A stretch of DNA of 64,000 bases from Pomacea canaliculata. Its lineage: Eukaryota; Mollusca; Gastropoda; Architaenioglossa; Ampullariidae. The notes under the pieces were generated by a model, which was not told the origin of the DNA, made no database searches, and was given only the letters and a program-made list of their open reading frames with translations. The DNA lies in contig NC_037603.1 of NCBI RefSeq assembly GCF_003073045.1, forward strand, positions 17,986,192-18,050,191. The letters run 5' to 3'. Numbering within the stretch: position 1 is the stretch's first letter; every line of letters starts with the position of its first letter. A program made the position numbers and the translations under genes. Shown here piece after piece: positions 58,072 through 64,000 of the stretch.

Positions 58072-58237
58072 TTCTGTCACTGCAGTTCTTTGTCACACCT
58101 GCAACAATGGCCAGATATTTAAACCAGGTCTCGCGCTTTGTAGATTGATGGAGAAAAAGTAATCATTAACATTACTATAGAGAAACTAATCTACAATGTA
58201 CATCTATAATGCGATAACATCCATCGTCATCTATAAT

Positions 58238-58316
58238 TTTTTTGTTTGTTTGTTTGTTTGTTTGTTTGTTTGTTTGTTTGTTTGTTTGTTTGTTTGTTTG
58301 CGCGCGTGTGTGTGTG
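58238..58316. repeat. (GTTT)n microsatellite followed by CG/TG run
   Basis: About fifteen uninterrupted TTTG/GTTT units run from 58238 to 58300, then CGCGCGTGTGTGTGTG. It lies upstream of RING copy 2 and is the purest microsatellite in the window. Confidence 0.95.
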
Positions 58317-58741
58317 AAAATACTGTCCAAGTTTGGTCAGAGTGGTTAGGGACCTAGGCACCGAGGTGGCGTGTTTTCCCACTTCAATGCAATCCTACTT
58401 TCACTTTTGTTTCATTGCTAGTAAAAAATATTTCTTTAAATGTAGCCATTGCACTTGAAGTAGTAAAATTTCAAATCAAAGTTGTCAATAGTTGGCAGAA
58501 ACCAGTTTAAAGTACTCAATGAGATTGTTTAATGAAAAGTGAAATGGCTAAATAGCAAACTGAGTTCTCGACTAAGTCAGCGAAAAAAAAAATTTCTAGA
58601 AACTCTGCTTTCCAAACTACTAACATTCTCTACCTAAATATAAGGCACCACTGTACTGACATTATTTTCAATACATGCATTCTGCTGTTACAAAAAGCAC
58701 GTTACCTGGGTTTGACTGTATGGCTCGGACAACTCACATAG

Positions 58742-59341
58742 AGTTTAAAGACCAGCCTGAACGGTTTGAGGTTTTTCTTTTTTCAGATTCAGTAGATGTA
58801 GGGATTGCAGGCAATATAAAACTAACCTGCAAACTTCAGCCTCCAAAACTCATCCGTCAATCGATTATCCGCTACGATTCGCACCTGCGATCAACGAGTT
58901 CTGACAACAGCGTGCTACGTCACGTTGGTGCACCATTCACAAGGTTGCCTGCAGTAAACACCAGAGAGAGAGAGAATGAGCGACAGTTCGGATTATTCGG
59001 ACGCTGACAGTCTGCACTTCTCGTGGTTTTGAAAAGCTGTTTGTTTAGCACGAGAAATGCAGACTTCCTAACGTCCGAAAAAGCCGAATTGTCACTCATT
59101 CTCTCTCTCTCTGTGAGACTGGTGTTGACGGTTGACAATGTTGTGAACGGTGTATCAACGTGACGTAACACACCGTTAGCGGCGCTCGTTGGTCGCAGGT
59201 ACGAATCGCGTACTTTGCTAGCAGATACTTAATTAACGGATGGGTTTTGGAAGCTGAAATTTACAGGTTATGTTTATATCGCCTACATCTATCGACATCT
59301 AAAAAAAAAAAACCGCAAACCATTTAGGTTGGTCTTTAAAT
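58742..59341. mobile_element. 600-bp foldback element (long inverted repeat)
   Basis: The left arm (58742 to about 59024) and the right arm (about 59046-59341) are imperfect reverse complements, joined by a loop of about 20 nt. Matching blocks, left then reverse-complemented right: TTTAAAGACCAGCCT / TTTAAAGACCAACCT; CTCATCCGTCAA / CCCATCCGTTAA; GCTACGTCACGTTG / TGTTACGTCACGTTG; AGAGAGAGAATGAG in both; CTGCACTTCTCGTG / CTGCATTTCTCGTG. No ORF crosses it. The termini (TTTAAAGACC) recur in the partial copy at 63517-63575. It is likely a foldback/MITE-type transposon; transcribed, it would form a long hairpin RNA. Confidence 0.85.
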
Positions 59342-60597
59342 TAATAAAAAGGAATGATTATATACTCACTCTGATAAATTCACTGCACGGGACTGTTGAA
59401 AAGACCAGTGGAAAATATTACTGCAACAAAACAGAAACGTCGAAAATTGGAAAAAAGAAACACTAAAAATCCATCAGTTCAACAAAAGAATCATGACAGC
59501 TTGAACTGTTCTTTGCCCAAGCACCCTTACTTCAGGTAGTTTCATGTAAGTCACCACAGACCCTTCAAGGAAAGTAAGATCCACAATTTCTAGTCGCCTC
59601 CTGATATTGTAAACTTTAAATACGTGTGCATCCATTTTTTTTTAAATTTTTTTTTTCTTTATTTCTGTACTTTTCTTGGTATTCCTTGCTCAGTTATTTT
59701 TTTAGGAGAAGAAAAGACATTGGTAGTGCTATCAAAATATAGTGAGCCAATATGTTTCATTATTCTCATTCGATCACGAACGACTATCCCTTATAAGTCG
59801 CGAATTCTGCAGAAAATGGATAGATATACATATATGGACTCACTAGATGTCGCTGTTGCTGCAGAACATCGATGGAACAAAAACATTGCCTTCGATCATC
59901 AGCGATGCACGACTGCAGGCCTCCTCAAAGATATGTCTACTGCCGCTGACGAGAGGAAATTTTAAATTTTGAATAGCGCGGCAAACGGAAATACCCGATT
60001 CAGTCGCAATATATACCGTGTGTGCGTGTGCTTGCGTGTTTAATTTCGGTACGAATTAACGGGAAGATTATCATACAATCCAAACCCACCAAACAACAGT
60101 GAAGACAGCACAAGACGAAGTAATATTGTCGTTTGCCGATATAATGCACACAAATCATTATTTCTGTAGAAGGAAAACCCATAAATAATTCGCACATAAA
60201 GAAAGGGAAAATACAAAGATATACATGGATAAATAGAAGAAAGGTGATAAATATATAAACCGTATTATCTACATAGCCGTACCGTATGTGTGAGAGGGAG
60301 GAGGTGGGGGAGTTATCGCTGAGTGTTTTTTCTTCGACTATGCTCATTTTGATTCTGCTCGTTTTTTTTCCCCCTTACATACCACAAAATAAGCTATAGA
60401 TATTTATATCGCTGACGTAAGCTGACACTAAATTTTCAAATATTTTGGCGGTAAATTATGCGGCGTTTTCAGTAGAAAATCCTGTTCCATCAGAATGTCG
60501 GGAGCCAGCGAAAATAAAAATAATGCAGAAGTAGACTGTATGTTTTACCTACAGCTCATTTATGAAGATGGATGCATCACAACTTAGTGCTTCTGAA

Positions 60598-61000
60598 TAC
60601 CGTAAATTTCGGTCTCTTGAGATCACCTGTATATAAGCCGCACTCACTAAATAAAAAAAACTACTTTATTCACAAATAAGCCGGACTGGTTTATAAGTCT
60701 CTATTTACTAATATATACAACTTTTTCAATGCCCAGGTCAATTGTCATCACCTTGTAAGGCTGCATTGTAGGCATTTCACTCGTTTTCGGCATGATGAGG
60801 ATGTGTGCTTGAGCAAATGATCTGAATGCTTCTGTTGTATGCAGTCTTGATACAAAAGTATGAACAGTTAACACTGTAACAACATGAACATGGAGCTCAC
60901 ACAAAAATGAATCGGAATCGGAAAAATCCGCAAACAACCCTCATCGCTGTTAAAGCCGCAGGGGAAACAAATCTCGGCTTATAGTCCGAAATTTGTGGTA
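60598..61000. mobile_element. MITE with TACCGTAAATTTCGG inverted termini, copy 2
   Basis: The left terminus TACCGTAAATTTCGGTCT is mirrored by the right terminus, which reads TACCACAAATTTCGGACTAT on the other strand; TA at both outer ends fits a TA target duplication. Interior blocks (GATCTGAATGCTTCTG, GAACAGTTAACACTGTAAC, ACATGGAGCTCAC, AATCGGAATCGGAAAAA) are shared with the copy at 32735-33052. There is no transposase. A Tc1/mariner-type parent is suggested by the TA duplication only. Confidence 0.8.
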
Positions 61001-61951
61001 CTACTTTCAAAGACAAAATTGTTGTTTAAATATTGTATTCTCTGTCTTCTTTCAGTTCGCATATTACTTCACTTCCAATGAGGTGCACACGTAAAGAGGC
61101 ATCATTACCAAGTCAGTATTTCGTCAGGCATTCCTTTTAAACTAAAACCTTCTACACATTTATTTTTAAAAAACCCGCCATGTTAATTTTGCAAAACTTC
61201 GGGCACAGGATAGAGTTAGCGTAATGTCTATTTTGGGGAAAATATTTGGGCGCAAAAAATACTGGTTAAAATAAAGTTTGCACCCGTGTGAGTGATGGTG
61301 GGCGGAGAAGGGTGGCAGGGGTAGAGTGTGCAGAAGGGGTGAGGGATAGAGAATGTGAAACGTGTGTGGACTGTCCATTTGTTGATAATTTTACATTTCT
61401 TTTTCACCAAATAAAGTTCAGAAAAAAACTTGTATTTATTTCCGATAGTAACAGAATAATTAAACTGATAAACAAGTAGAAAAAAGCATTCATTTCTTTT
61501 AATTGTAAAAATACAAGAAGAAAAACCAATAAAAATTCGATTTCCTCTTTAACATCAAAGTATAGGACATGCACTCTTTCTTTCTCTTTCTCTCTCACAC
61601 ACCTTTGTAGCGTTTGTAGCCATTATCTTAAGGAACTAACTCCATCTGAATGCTAAGCGCTCGTGCTAACCTTTCACATTCATCTCTGTTTCTAGTGTGT
61701 GTGTGTGTTTGTGTGTTGTACCGTTGTGCTGATTACTAGCTAAAACCTTGCTCAATATAAGATTTATTATTGTTGCTGCTTCATCGCCATCTTCGTCGTC
61801 GTCTTCATCCCCACCATCATCATCATCCAATTTCTGGTGTTGAAGAAAGTAGTTCCGCGCTTTCATCTTCCGTGTTCTCCAGCACCTGGATAGATGTTCT
61901 CCACTGATCTGTGTGTGGTGTGCATAGTTCTTTAGTAGCCTGCACACTAGT

Positions 61952-63707
<1,756 letters not shown>

Positions 63708-64000
63708 CTTTATTTATTAAAGAACAAAGTCAAAGATATCAGCTGTACATAAAGAATGTCAGATGGAAGATGTTCTCCCCCTCCCAAGCACACACCCACA
63801 TTTTAACACACTGTTGGCTTGTTATTTAGAGCAATGTGTGTGCGTGTGCGCGCGTCTAAAAGCACACCAAATTAAATATACGAGTTTTGAGCGAGTGGTC
63901 GTTCCTCGATCTTGTCTTCGAACAAGAAGAACGATGTGACTCGACTGGTGCCAGCATTTTATGTGTCACGCGATCACATTTCTATGCACAAAGCTATGGC

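Larger units (their letters stand above)
58072..61951. other. Repeat-rich spacer between RING copy 2 and the alpha-glucosidase gene
   Basis: No coding exon was recognised. It holds the (GTTT)n microsatellite, the foldback element at 58742-59341, the MITE at 60598-61000 and AT-rich single-copy DNA. ORFs at 59624-59965 (+) and 61666-61947 (-, with an acidic DDDDGGDEDDDED run) show no family signature. The second sits just past the alpha-glucosidase stop and is probably 3' UTR. Confidence 0.45.

Noticed and set aside
61666..61947. ORF with an acidic run DDDDGGDEDDDED on the - strand
   Set aside because: It lies directly past the alpha-glucosidase stop codon, and the acidic run comes from a CATCATCATC-type repeat; probably 3' UTR.

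Overview
The window looks like genomic DNA from a mollusc, probably a gastropod. It is AT-rich, its genes are split by many 0.1-3 kb introns, and the introns carry SINEs, MITEs and decayed LINE pieces. The gene content is purely metazoan: type IV collagen, a cohesin STAG subunit, CEP19, a family 31 alpha-glucosidase and RING/IAP-like proteins. The phylum is an inference from repeat style and protein similarity; the species cannot be read from the sequence.

Layout. (1) 1-19792, + strand: the last 29 coding exons of an alpha-2-type collagen IV gene. They encode 1436 residues in window, ending in a complete NC1 domain; the 5' end (7S domain and signal peptide) lies to the left. (2) 19793-23752: convergent intergenic and 3' UTR sequence. 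(3) 23753-24262, - strand: CEP19, a ciliary/centriolar protein, as one coding exon. (4) 27362-51231, - strand: a complete cohesin subunit SA (STAG) gene, 31 coding exons and 1282 residues; the reading frame closes exactly across all proposed splice sites. (5) 51.7-52.0 kb: likely SA promoter with a YY1-type motif, followed by tRNA-Ala(UGC) on the + strand at 52182-52253. (6) 53510-58071, - strand: two tandem paralogues coding an N-terminal UBA-like segment and a C-terminal IAP-type RING but no BIR domain. Each carries one reading-frame disruption. (7) 61952-63707, - strand: the last five exons of a GH31 alpha-glucosidase (lysosomal GAA/maltase type); the catalytic domain lies beyond the right edge.

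The genes do not form a pathway; this is an ordinary animal gene neighbourhood. The most notable non-genic content is a tRNA-derived SINE family (three copies, two with clear 13-14 bp target-site duplications), a 600-bp foldback element with a partial relative 4 kb away, TA-flanked MITEs, and a tandem pair of decayed LINE reverse-transcriptase tails. Two introns use GC-AG splice sites. Exon borders were assigned by eye from reading frame, splice consensus and remembered vertebrate family proteins; no alignment or transcript data were available.
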